A stretch of DNA of 64,000 nt, from assembly GCA_905221605.1 (NCBI GenBank), contig CAJNDS010000635.1:681528-745527 (forward strand). Reading direction: 5' to 3'. Origin of the DNA: Symbiodinium natans (taxonomy: Eukaryota; Sar; Dinophyceae; Suessiales; Symbiodiniaceae). The notes under the pieces are model-generated. The model was not told the origin of the DNA, did not search any database, and was given only the letters and a program-made list of their open reading frames with translations. Shown piece after piece: positions 18,400 to 28,751 of this stretch. Position 1 is the stretch's first letter. Each line of letters begins with the position of its first letter. The translations under genes were made by a program, and so were the position numbers.

Positions 18400-21080
18400 A
18401 ATTGCGGTTATAGCAGCTTCTATCATCCCTATTGACTGCTGCACAAAGGGGCGCTCAAGCCTGAACCGCAGGAACACTCTTCCAACCAACCTCAAAACCC
18501 CGAAGCCCTCAACCTCAAACCCCCCAACGCGTTGAGCCCCAAAACTGCCAAACTGCCCCCCCCCCCCACCCCTAACAAACAAAAACAAAAACACACCATG
18601 TCCTCTGACTCCTTGTCTTCGCTGGGCGCGTCCAGCCCAAAGCCATCCTCAACCCCAAGCCCTAGACCCTAAAACCCAACAAACTCATGAGCAGATTGCT
18701 TAGGGTTTCGGGTTTTGGGGTTTGGGGGTTGGGGGTTGGGGGTTGGGGGTTGGGGGTTGGGCGTTGGGCGTTGGGGGTTGGGGGTTGGGGGTTGGGGGTT
18801 GGGGGTTGGGGGTTGGGGGTTGGGGGTTGGGGGTTGGGGGTTGGGGGTTGGGGGTTGGGGGTTGGGGGTTGGGGGTTGGGGCGTATCGCTAGACAAGCCT
18901 CCGCAACCCTTCCACCCCATGACAAACATCAAGACCCAACACAGCCTGTAAACGTTGAACCCTACTTGCAGGTTCATGAGGACAAATAACTGGGGCCGTT
19001 ATTTTGCGGAACTATAACTGTGCAATTGTGATTTGGGAAACTTGGAACCCGACTTGTAAACGCCCAAGTGAAGTAATTAGATCCTAAACCTGAACCCTAC
19101 TTATCACTAACAGCCATGAACCCTCAAAGCACACCCGGAGTAAACCCTACGCCCTAAGCCTATATAGCCTGGGTGCCCTAAGCGCTTCCAGCAAGGTCAG
19201 GATCAGCGCGATTGGCAACCTCGGGTGGAGGCTCGGGGTCTTTAGGGATGAGGGCTTCGGGTTTAGGGCATTAGGGTTTCAGTGTTTCGGGTTTAGGGTT
19301 CTAGTGGTTTAGGGTTTTAGGGGCTTTGGGGTTTAGGGGCTCAGGGTTTTCAGGGTCTAGGGTGCTTCGAATATGAAGATGCCCCCCTTAAATCTCAAAC
19401 ACTCAAGCCCCGGCCACCTCCCCCAAGCCCCTTTTGGTGATTTCCCGCGGGGGCGCGGGGTTGGCGAATAAAGAAGTGCCGAGCAGCACCAATACGATGA
19501 CAGCCAGAAGAAGACATCCACCTGGCAGCATAAAAAAACCACTCTAGGGCTTCCGCTGTAGCGGAGTGAGATTTCGGGCAGGTTCGGGACATAGGGTTTA
19601 GGGTTTAGGGTTCAGGGTTCAGGGCTTATGCTCTGGCAGCAACAGTCTACGGGTCCCACAAGCACCCTAAAACCCTGGAACTTGAAGTCCTGATCCTCCT
19701 GGTCTCTCTTTTAGGATGTGGATAGGATGTGGGAGCTTCAGATAGGTATACATTTATATATATATATATACACCCACACCCATCCAATCAAAGCTGGTTG
19801 GACGGAGCAACCTGCGCAAAGATCTGGATGCATTCAGACTCCTATACTGCATCTACGCGTCACCGAGCATTCTCAGGGATGTGGTACTGCAGGCGTTGGA
19901 GAGCCTCTTATTGTTAGACGCCCACTCGTTATGCGAAGGGTACATTCACGTCTTAGCCAAATGTCGACATGGGAACGCAAACAAGGACAATATCTGCCAG
20001 CTCCGCCCAAGGCCGCGCCAACTGCCGCGGCCACCGGCGACCAGCCGCGTGCCTGGTTGGGTTGTGCGGGTTCAGGGTTTAGGATCCAGGGTTTACAGGT
20101 TTAGGGTTCAGGGTGGCTTATGTAGAGTTCACCTCATCTAAAAAGCAGGCTTATCCTATGACTTTCCGAGCTACTGCCGTGGTCAGGGTGGGTCTTGAAG
20201 GGCCCAGGAAGGCCGAGGGCTTTGGATGGGAGGTGCAAGGGGGTTCAGGGCATCGGGCTTACGGGGTGCAATTCGAGTGTTATTATCAAAGGGTGCCGAG
20301 TATAGCGTTTTTGGGCCGGATTCGGGTGGTGGAGCTTTCCAATCAAGGGCTTGACATTGGGTTACGCATTTGCCAGGCATCGCCTAACGATGTCCATATC
20401 GCTGTGGCGATTGCACGAGTTCGGCTGTTAAGTGTTGTTCCTCCTTGCAGGCTGCTTCGGACCTTAAATCGCGAGGCCCAAATACAGCCCCGAGCCCATG
20501 TTGGGGTGGGGGCTATACGCATAAACCCCGTAAGCCCTATACTCAAACCCTACAAGCCCCAAGCAAATACTGATTGAAACCTTGCAAAGCATATGAATAA
20601 ATAACTCCGACCAGGAGCCATGCAACAGAAACCAAGCGCCCGCCGTAACGAAAACCACCCTAAACCGTAAACCCCAAACCCTAAACCTTCAACCCTAAAC
20701 CCCAAACCCGAAACACCTGGGCTGTTAGCCGCCAGTTGTCGTTACGGGCTTCCCCGGTTTCCTGTGACGGTTGGCAGCCTTTCCTTCGTTACGTTCTTCT
20801 GTTACGCCCCGCCAGTTGCTGTTAAGGAGTTTTCTCGAAGGGCCTTGGGCGTTATGCCCGCAGAGCGCGCTCTTGTAGCCGCAGGCTCCGAGGGACCGCG
20901 GAGGCCTCCATACTCGTGGCACCTAGGCAGGCATTGAGGGTGGCTTTAGGGCTTTGAGTTGCTGAGGGCTTGTAGGGCCCTGTAGGGTTCAGGGTCCCGG
21001 CACCAAAAAAGGAAGGTCTTCTCACTAACATCCTAAGCCCCAAAACCGACCTCTAGAACCCCTTCGATCTCCTGCCTCGG
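18400..21080. other. No convincing gene; telomere-like spacer
   Basis: The stretch holds degenerate heptamers, an AT microsatellite at 19756-19776 and a pure TTGGGGG block. A GC-rich island at about 20850-20930 and an Ala/Pro-rich stretch near 19995-20060 might be isolated exons, but no frame could be linked. Confidence 0.4.
18716..18884. repeat. TTGGGGG tandem block
   Basis: About 23 heptamers of TTGGGGG (two carry a G-to-C change), a G-rich variant of the telomere-like unit. This is strongly G-quadruplex-prone. Frames here (GVGGWGL, NPQPPTP) are repeat artefacts. Confidence 0.95.
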
Positions 21081-21082
21081 GC

Positions 21083-21372
21083 CCGGTTTAGGGCTAAGGG
21101 CTTAGGGCTTAGGGTTTAGGGTTTAGGGTTTAGGGCTTAGGGCTTAGGGCTTAGGGCTTAGGGCTTAGGGCTTAGGGCTTAGGGCTTAGGGCTTAGGGCT
21201 TAGGGTTTAGGGCTTAGGGCTTAGGGTTTAGGGTTTAGGGTTTAGGTTTAGGGTTTAGGGTTTAGGGTTTAGGGTTTGGGGTTTAGGGTTTAGGGTTTAG
21301 GGTTTAGGGTTTAGGGTTTAGGGTTTAGGGTTTCGGGTTTCGGGTTTAGGGTTTAGGGTTTAGGGTTTAGGG
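21083..21372. repeat. GCTTAGG then TTTAGGG telomere-like array
   Basis: About forty heptamers. The first half is mostly GCTTAGG and the second half TTTAGGG with rare TTTCGGG, repeating the pattern seen at 16.4-16.8 kb. Confidence 0.9.
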
Positions 21373-21715
21373 CCTTACCCTAAACACCAAACCGGTCCAG
21401 AAAACCGATGGATGCATGCCAGGGGGTTGCCCCTTTACACCCTCCGCAAGAACACTCCTGGACCCTCGCCAACCCAAACATGACAAGAACTTGCGGTTGA
21501 GGGTTTAGGCTTGAGGGTTTTGGGGGTTTAGGCTTTAGGACAAGGACACCTAAGCTGTTGCAACGGGCACCCGAAGAGTGTACAGGCCTCGGTCAGCCAT
21601 CACCCAGGAAGTCCGAAATCCTGAAAAAGGCAAATTTGAAGCCCTAACAAAACCAGAACAAAAGTCCAGAGTGGACGGAAACAGCGACCCCGAATATTGT
21701 AGGTGGTGCCCGTCC

Positions 21716-22008
21716 GGGTATGCGCCGGGTGCCCGGGTATGCGCCGGGTATGCGCCGGGTATGCGCCGGGTATGCGCCGGGTATGCGCCGGGTGCCCGGG
21801 TATGCGCCGGGTATGCGCCGGGTGCCCGGGTATGCGCCGGGTATGCCCGGGTATGCGCTGGGTATGCGCCGGGTGCCCGGGTATGCGCCGGGTATGCGCC
21901 GGGTATGCGCCGGGTATGCGCCGGGTGCCCGGGCATGCGCCGGGTGCCCGGGTATGCGCTGGGTATGCGCCGGGTGCCCGGGTATGCGCCAAGTATGCGC
22001 TGGGTGCC
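21716..22008. repeat. GGGTATGCGCC tandem repeat
   Basis: About 27 copies of an 11-nt unit GGGTATGCGCC are interspersed with an 8-nt GGGTGCCC. A run of C follows. Frames on both strands (RIPGAYPAHTR, GYAPGMRRV) are repeat read-through. Confidence 0.95.
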
Positions 22009-22369
22009 CCCCCCCCCCCCTGTCTTCATTTTAACCCCCTGTAAGGGCCTACCCAGGCAATGCCTAAGCCTTTTAAGGATAAAAGGGGAAAAACCTGTAT
22101 GTTTTAAACTTGGGTTCTTCCAAAACCCCTTGAGGCCAATAAAGGAAAAACCTGTGTGCTTCAAACTTGGGTTCCGCACAAGAAGCTATGGCCATCCTTT
22201 TCGTGGCAAAGGTCGCTGGGAGTCTGCAGATGGTCAAAACTCGTGCGTGAGGGTATCCAGGGTTCTTGCTAAGTCTACATTGCTGTAAACCTATGGTCGA
22301 GGAATTATTTTAATTGTTTTTTGCCTTTCAACCTTTTTTTTTTGGGGGGGGGGCCTCCCTATTGCAAGA

Positions 22370-22620
22370 TAGAGGAAATCCAAAGAAAATAGAGGTTTTC
22401 CTGTTCAAATCCAAAGAAAATAGAGGTTTTCCTATTAAAATCCAAAGAGAAGAGGTTTTCCTATTAACATCCAGAGAAAATAGCGGTTTTCCCATCAAAA
22501 TCCGAAGAGAATGGAGGTTTTCCTCTTGAAATCTAAAGAAATAGAGGTTTTCCGCATAGAGTACAAAGGAAATACAGGTTCTATTCTTAACATACAAAGG
22601 GAATGCGGGTATTCCTATTC
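22370..22620. repeat. About 32-nt AT-rich repeat
   Basis: Seven or eight degenerate copies of a unit with AATCCAAAGAAAATAGAGG then TTTTCCTATTAA. More diverged copies continue to about 22880. Base composition is clearly more AT-rich than the neighbours. Confidence 0.8.
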
Positions 22621-22925
22621 AAATACCAAGGAAACTTAGGGTTTTGTCCGTGAAAGGTAGGATTTTACCATGTTAAAAGTGAAAGGAGATAGAGGTTATC
22701 CATAGAAGGCGGGGAAAGAGGGTTTGCCTATGCAATACACAAGAAACTAGAGGTTGTACTACCAACAGAAACAGAAAGAGTTTTCCAAACAAAAGGAAAA
22801 GAGGTTTAAAATCGAAGGACACATAGGGCTTCTAAACCAGAGAGACGCATAGAGGTTTGCTGTAGAGGTTTTCTTACGTAACAAATATAGGGTTTACTTT
22901 GTTGGACTTGCACGAACGAACGGCA

Positions 22926-23390
22926 TGTATGTATATGCTTTGAAGACAGCTTGCGCGGCTTTTAACAAAGGAGGGGATTGGGAGGGAGCGCAGCCCCCCC
23001 CCCCATTTGCAAAACACGATTCTCGCATGATGGGTTTTCAAAATGTATGAATAAAGCGGGGAGGTTGGGTGGGGGGGGGGGGGCGAGGCCCCCAAATTTG
23101 CAAACACGATTCTGGCATGATGGATTTGCAACATTTTAATGTATGCATATGGCATATGCTTTGAAGCAAGCTTGCTTGGCTCAAAAAAAACGGGGGGGTT
23201 GGGGGGGGGGGAGCCCCCCCATTTGCAAACACGATGCTCGCATGATGGGTTGCCGAAAATGTATGCATATGCGTTGAAGCAAGCTTGCGCGGCTAAAAAT
23301 AAAGCAGGGTTGGGGAGCCCCCCCCCCCCCGCATTTTGCAAACACGACTTTCGCATGATGGATTTCCAACAATGTATGCACATGCTTTGA
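22926..23390. repeat. About 115-nt repeat with poly-C core
   Basis: Four to five copies carry in order AAGCAAGCTTGC, a GC-rich stretch with a 7-12 nt run of C or G, CATTTGCAAACACGATTCTC, GCATGATGG and ATGTATGCATATGC. The homopolymer lengths differ between copies. Confidence 0.85.
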
Positions 23391-23397
23391 AACAAAC

Positions 23398-23540
23398 TCG
23401 TGCGTACTCGTGCGTAATCGTGCGTACTCGTGCGTACTCGTGCGTACTCGTGCGTACTCGTGCGTACTCGGGCGTACTCGGGCGTACTCGGGCGTACTCG
23501 TGCGTACTCGTGCGTACTCGGGCGTACTCGTGCGTACTCC
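23398..23540. repeat. 10-nt tandem repeat TGCGTACTCG
   Basis: Fourteen copies of TGCGTACTCG or GGCGTACTCG. All apparent proteins here (EYARVRTST) are artefacts. Confidence 0.95.
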
Positions 23541-23703
23541 GACGCGGTCGCCCATCCCTGCCGCAATGCAAAAGTCAGCAAAGCACCCCTCAACTCCTTT
23601 AACCCCGCCCAGTGCGAGGGAAGCGTCCACGCGTCGGCGCTGCGACCGTCCATGGCGCCGAAAGAGGAGGGCGGATCGGGTCTGCAAGGTTTGGAGTGGT
23701 CTT

Positions 23704-23717
23704 GAGGTTTAGGGGGT

Positions 23718-23770
<53 letters not shown>

Positions 23771-23776
23771 GGTTGC
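23704..23776. repeat. GGGTTGA heptamer block
   Basis: About ten copies of GGGTTGA, another homogenised variant of the TTTAGGG-like unit. Confidence 0.9.
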
Positions 23777-23874
23777 GGCCTAAAAGGTTTTGAGGGTGTA
23801 GGTGTTTTGAGGCAGCCGGTAGGGGTGAAAGGCCTATGGTGCATGGCAGGCAGCTTCCATCTGCAGCTTGGGAG

Positions 23875-23962
23875 GAAGCGCAGCAAAAGCTCGTCTACAA
23901 CCCTTGGCGCTGGAGGGCGACATGACCCGCATGAAGGCCCTGGTCATGGAGAGAAGAGAAAG
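23875..23962 (+). CDS. Possible plus-strand coding exon
   Basis: After the acceptor GGGAG|G a frame reads SAAKARLQPLALEGDMT then RMKALVMERRE and ends at a GC donor (AG|GCCTAC). The charged helical composition and exon size match the minus-strand exons. No partner exon was linked, so the gene is unknown. It would be the only plus-strand exon suggested in the window. Confidence 0.3.
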
Positions 23963-25157
23963 GCCTACCTGCGAGGCCCCTTGGGTGTAGACCTGCGTCC
24001 TGATCTAAACGCTCTGCGCTGCCTAGCCCTGCGGGGTCTTGCAAAGATTAGATCCCGGGAGCCTGCTAGAAGCGACGCAAATCCTTCTCCGGAAAGCCAT
24101 CATTGGGGGAGGGGGGGGAAGTCCCCTTGTGACCCGGAGCCCTACACCCCGAACCATCAACTCAACCTGTAGATCCCCGACACAGCCCCGAGCCCTGGAT
24201 TTCTGGAGCATCAGTTCGGCTTCTTCGGGTTACGGTTTGGGGTTTCGGATTTGGAGTTTTAGGGCTTAGGGTGCACGCTTTAGGGTTTTAAAGGTTGGTG
24301 GCCTCCGTCTAAAGGGTCTTGTCTTCCAGGACCGAAGGCAGATTCGTGGAGTTAGTGTTAGAGCCGCCGTGTTGGGTTAGAGGCTTCTCCCCAAAAGGAC
24401 ACCCACTACACAACCATACAATCTTCGGGCCCGGGATTTTACGGCTTAAAGGCTGAATCCGGTTCTTGGTTTCGGAGTGAGGTCGGAAAGATCCGATACC
24501 CTGCCATGTCACGAGAATTATAAACCCTAAGCCCGCTAAACCTCTAACCCCCCCTCTACACCTCTGGACTCTAAACCCTGAACCTCTACATCCCTAACCA
24601 GGCCCTGGACCCTCCTTTGCAATACAGCATTCGAGTTGGAACCGCAGGGAAATGGCTGGAAATGGCTCAGGCGTTAGATTCAGGCTGCCGACTCGCTTTT
24701 TTTGAAGCATCTCCCAAGCAGATCACATCTGCATTCGGAATTCGCCCTCTCCACACAGCGAGGTTTTGGGATTTTACAAGTTAATTACCTTTCGAGAGCA
24801 TCTGAGCTGGTGGAAGGGATTCTTGGGGAAAACCCTGCTTTAAGCAAGCTTCCCCAGCATGCACCAAGGGCGTCCGATGGAGCCCTTGACCCCGCGTCTC
24901 TACGACTCTGTACAGTCAGCCCGCGCAGCTTGATGTGCGTAGGCCAATCTCAGAAAACGATGCTCCGAACATGGTGGAAGCTCTTCGGCCGAATCATGGA
25001 CTACCGCTACATGCAAAGCTCAGCTGGGCGAATAGTAACTACAAGAGTTCCTGCGAAACCTTGGGGCAGAAGAAGCCGTGCCATAGATTTCAGGACCGGG
25101 CCAAGCTCAGACAGCCCGCTAACAGGTCAAGTGCTGGAGCCTTATCTCGATGACACC

Positions 25158-25480
25158 TCAGCAGGGACAATCGGAGCACGAATCGGAAGTAGTGAAGCCA
25201 GCTGAAGGTGTCAAGCTAGATGCGGACGAGGGCGGCTGAAAGGCAGCTGAGGGTCTGGCCCCCACGCTGCTGGCACGCGGCCGCGCTTGGGGTGTGCGGA
25301 CGGGCGGCTGGAAGCCCTGGCCCAGCACTGCGGCGACGCCGCCGCCGTCCCGCGCCCGGGGCGCGGGCGCGAAGCGGGGAACCGGAGTGGGAGGCCGCTG
25401 GCGCGAGAAGGGCTGCGCCAGCAGCCGCTCGGCCTCCGGCTCGCTGGGCTCGCTGGGAAGTGGCGGCTCCGGCCGCGCGC
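25158..25480 (-). CDS. Terminal exon, Pro/Ser/Arg-rich C-terminus
   Basis: After the acceptor TTTGAG|GC a frame runs 106 codons to TGA at 25160-25158. It reads PEPPLPSEPSEPEAERLLAQ, then PFSRQRPPTPVPRFAPAPRA, and ends SDSCSDCPC. GC content is far above the surroundings. It joins in phase to 25899-25860 through a GA donor. It could be the tail of the MNS1-like gene or of a separate gene. The tail looks disordered and I recognise no domain. Confidence 0.55.
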
Positions 25481-25859
25481 CTCAAACTGCGCATGCTCGG
25501 TTTGCTCCGGAGAGGCTACAACGGCTCATTTCTGTTGATTCTTGCACTGGCTCGGAGAACATGGTTCATACAGGGCGCTGAGGGTTCAGTGGTCTCGGAA
25601 CCTGGATTCTGTTTTACAAAATATTAAACACGCGAGACACTCTGCTGCTCCGTGCCTTCCAATGCTTTCTTTGTTGGGCGGACACAGCGGTGGCCCGAAC
25701 CTTGACACCAAGCTCTGATAGTCCTGACCCGAACGGTGCCCAAGTTCCTGAACCTAAACTGATCCCGCAAGCAAAAACAGCGCTCTGATAGGCTAATCAA
25801 CCACCCGAAACCCTAAACCCTAAACCCACTGAACCGGAATCCTTTGTGTACCCAGCCTC

Positions 25860-25899
25860 CTGCCGAGGCAGCGCGAATGCGGGCCTGGGCTCGGCAGCT
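25860..25899 (-). CDS. Penultimate exon joined to the 25.2 kb terminal exon
   Basis: It reads SCRAQARIRAASA between CTGCAG| and a GA donor (GCAG|GAGGCT). Its one-base overhang matches the two-base overhang of the next exon. A further island at about 26847-26800 (VGLPRSAAPDRPAVR) may lie upstream, but its phase did not join. Confidence 0.4.
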
Positions 25900-26949
25900 C
25901 TGCAGGCGTTAAGGGAATTTAGGAAATTTAGGGCTTAGGGCTTAGGGTATGGGGTTTAAGGTTTAGCGGACGCAGGGCGCAAGTCCCCTCCACATCGACG
26001 CTGACATGCATGTGCCCTAGAAGCCCTAGAGTTTAGGTGGCGTCTGACCCACAGACAGCTGGATACTCAACGGCAGTCTAGAGTTCAGGGTTCAAGATTT
26101 GGGGTTTAGTGTAGGGTTCAGGGCTTAAAGTTAAGTGTAATCTGCACAATCTTAGCCAAAACCAAACCACAGCCTCCCCCGAAAAGAACTTCGGACCTCT
26201 CCGACAACTGGAGCACAAAGACCACTGCCACCACGTGGCCGGGTACGGAGCAAGCCCCAGGTAATTGTCGCGCTGCCTTCATCCATAACCCCTAAATCCT
26301 ATAAACCCTAAACCCTAAAACCTAACAAAAAAGGGGCTCGGGGGGCGTCCCCGGCCTTCGGGGCTTAGGGACCTTCTTTGTGCTTTGGAACTTCCAACTT
26401 TAGGGTTGAGGGTTAGGAGGAAGCCCCCCTTAGAAACCCGAAACTCTACCAAATAAATGGATGTTTAAGGTTCTGGAGTGGTAGGGTTTGGGGTTTTTGG
26501 GGGGGGGGGGGGGGTCTCGCTGGCTTAAGGCGTCTAGGCCCTCAGCCCTCTGGCTGTCGCATGTTGGTTTGGAGGGTTTGGGTTTAGGGGGTTTTAGCGT
26601 TTGGGACCTACGACCTCGGGAAAGGCGGCATTTGCACTCTGAATGTGGGGCTTAGGGTCGCTAAACATCATAACATCCGCCTCTCGGATCAACCCCCCCT
26701 GCACTTCGCCCACGAAGCCCACATTCCTTTCTGAACCCATAAAATTTGTGCCTTGGGTTCTTGTGTCAACAAAAAGCAAACAAACTCAAAGCCCAGGCCT
26801 GCGGACGGCAGGGCGGTCAGGGGCAGCGGAGCGCGGCAGCCCCACCTAAGTTGAGGGCTGAGGGTTTCGGTCATTGGAGAGGGGGGTTTCGGGTAGGGGG
26901 GTAAGATGTCACGGCGCTTGGTTGTTTGAAAAGGCCTGAAGCTTCTAAT

Positions 26950-27025
26950 CCAAGGTGACGGTCTTGCCAGCTTCTTTACGAAGATCGGCATTGCTACTGC
27001 AAGTTTCGAGTTGACGACATGCTGC
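26950..27025 (-). pseudogene. Ubiquitin 5' end relic
   Basis: From an ATG at 26991 the frame reads MPIFVKK then shifts. After restoring two missing bases the DNA matches the ubiquitin start (residues 1-15). The upstream leader (NSKLAVA in frame) also resembles that of the array starting at 7900 (NSVLAVA), so the relic derives from a ubiquitin gene start and not just from a coding unit. Confidence 0.65.
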
Positions 27026-27947
27026 AAGGCTTTCGGGCTTGCACCACGCGGTCCGTGCCCAAAACCTCAAACCCTAAACCCTGAACCAAATCCTAAACCC
27101 AAAGCCCAAAATAATGCGCAGGTAGAGGGGTCCGGGCCTCACAGGGTTTGGTAGGGTTTAGGGGTGCAGGGTTCAGGGCATTAAACCCTAAGCCTTAAAC
27201 CCTGAACCCCAAGCTCCAAAGCCCCAAAGCTTTGATTTGCACCCAAGTCCTCTCTACGCCCTGAAATAGGGTTTAGTGTTTAGGGTATAGGGAGCCCCAT
27301 GCAATTCTTCCAATTAGAGCCACAAACTAAGTGGGAAGCCCAGCAAGCACATTAGAATCAGGGCACCCTTTTCAAAAGCCGGCGCTAATTCTTAAACCCT
27401 TAGCATTCCTAAAGCTTCTCAATCCTTCAAGGTGCAGGGTTTAGGGTTTCAAAGGAAAGGCCCGGACGATGTCGAGGTCCGACTCTCTTGCCAGGGCTCC
27501 CTTTGGGAAATGCCTCGAGGGCGACCGCAGGACCACTGGAAAGTTCGTAAGCTCGTGGCCAGTGGCAGCTATAGATCGGGTTTCTCAAGCCCCTACCAGA
27601 ACCGCACACTCCGTTCACTATTCCCATGAGTTGTGTCTAACCCCAAACCCTTCTTGCTTCAACATTCACTTGAATTTCCCTAATAAACCCTAAATCCTGC
27701 CCGGCTGCCGAGGCGGCACGAGCGTTTACGACTACAACGCCGCACAGACCCGAAACTCTAAAGTCCTACCAACCCACGATCCTCCAAAGTGGAGCTTGAA
27801 CTGCAAGGCTTCCGGCTTGAGGGCTCTGTTTTTCATTGTTTCTGAAAATTGTGAGGGCGTTCTGGGTAGTCATTGAAGGGCTGCTCTGAGCAGCCATCCA
27901 CCACTTCACTTCAAGAGCCAAGCCATTGAGGCTCGTGAACATCCTAC

Positions 27948-28018
27948 CCTAAACCCTAAACCCTAAACCCTAAACCCTAAACCCTAACCCTAAACCCTTA
28001 ACCCTAAACGGTTTGGGG
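27948..28018. repeat. CCCTAAA tract
   Basis: Nine or ten CCCTAAA heptamers with two shortened ones, in non-coding sequence. Confidence 0.85.
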
Positions 28019-28387
28019 TTTAAGCTTCGGGGAATCCGAAGCCCTTACCCCCCCCCCTCTTGGGGGCGCGCGGTGCATCCACGGCGTGCAGCTTGAGCCT
28101 CAGGCTGAGTCTGAGGAATAGAGGACTGAAAAACAGATGATTAAGGAATCGACGATGCTTGGGCTCTGTCCTTAGATCAAGGAATGCATCGAATACATTG
28201 CGTAAACTGCATTAACCCCATGAACTTTGAGGTGTCTTTGAACTTCCAGGTGCACAGTGAGGCTCCCTGAGCCCGAAACCCCTCTCAAGTCCCACAGAGC
28301 ACCGACAACTCCAAGCCTTTGAACACTTTATGGCAGATTTGCTACGTCTCGTGGTCTTTTCTGGGTATCTTCGTATACGGACTCCTA

Positions 28388-28600
28388 ATATATATATATA
28401 TATATATATATAGAGATATATATATATATACATGTGTGTATGATCATATATATATATATATATATACACACATAGAGACAGAGAGAGAAACAGAGAGAGA
28501 GAGAGAGAGAAAGAAAGAAACAGAGAGAAAGAGAGAGAGGAAAAGAGAGAGAAAGAGAGAGAGACAGAGAGAGACAGAGAGAGACACAGAAAGAGAAAGG
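28388..28600. repeat. TA and GAGA microsatellites
   Basis: Two (TA)n runs with short breaks (28389-28470) are followed by about 120 nt of imperfect GAGAGACAGAGA. Predicted ORFs on both strands (LSLSLSL, RERERKKE) come from this low-complexity sequence. Confidence 0.95.
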
Positions 28601-28751
28601 GGTCAGAGGGCCCATAACTTAGAGAATCCCCCCTTGTACAAGCGAGCACAATCACAATCAGCATCCGAATGCGCGATATGCTACGTCCTGAGTCCTGACG
28701 CTAATTCAACCCACCGCCGACTGGGGCCAACATCCTGCCAAGAAGCAAGCG

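Noticed and set aside
16441-21372. A true chromosome end
   Set aside because: Arrays are short, mixed in orientation and flanked by genes on both sides.
21550-23720. Frames of 80-260 codons on both strands
   Set aside because: They are products of the GGGTATGCGCC and TGCGTACTCG repeats.
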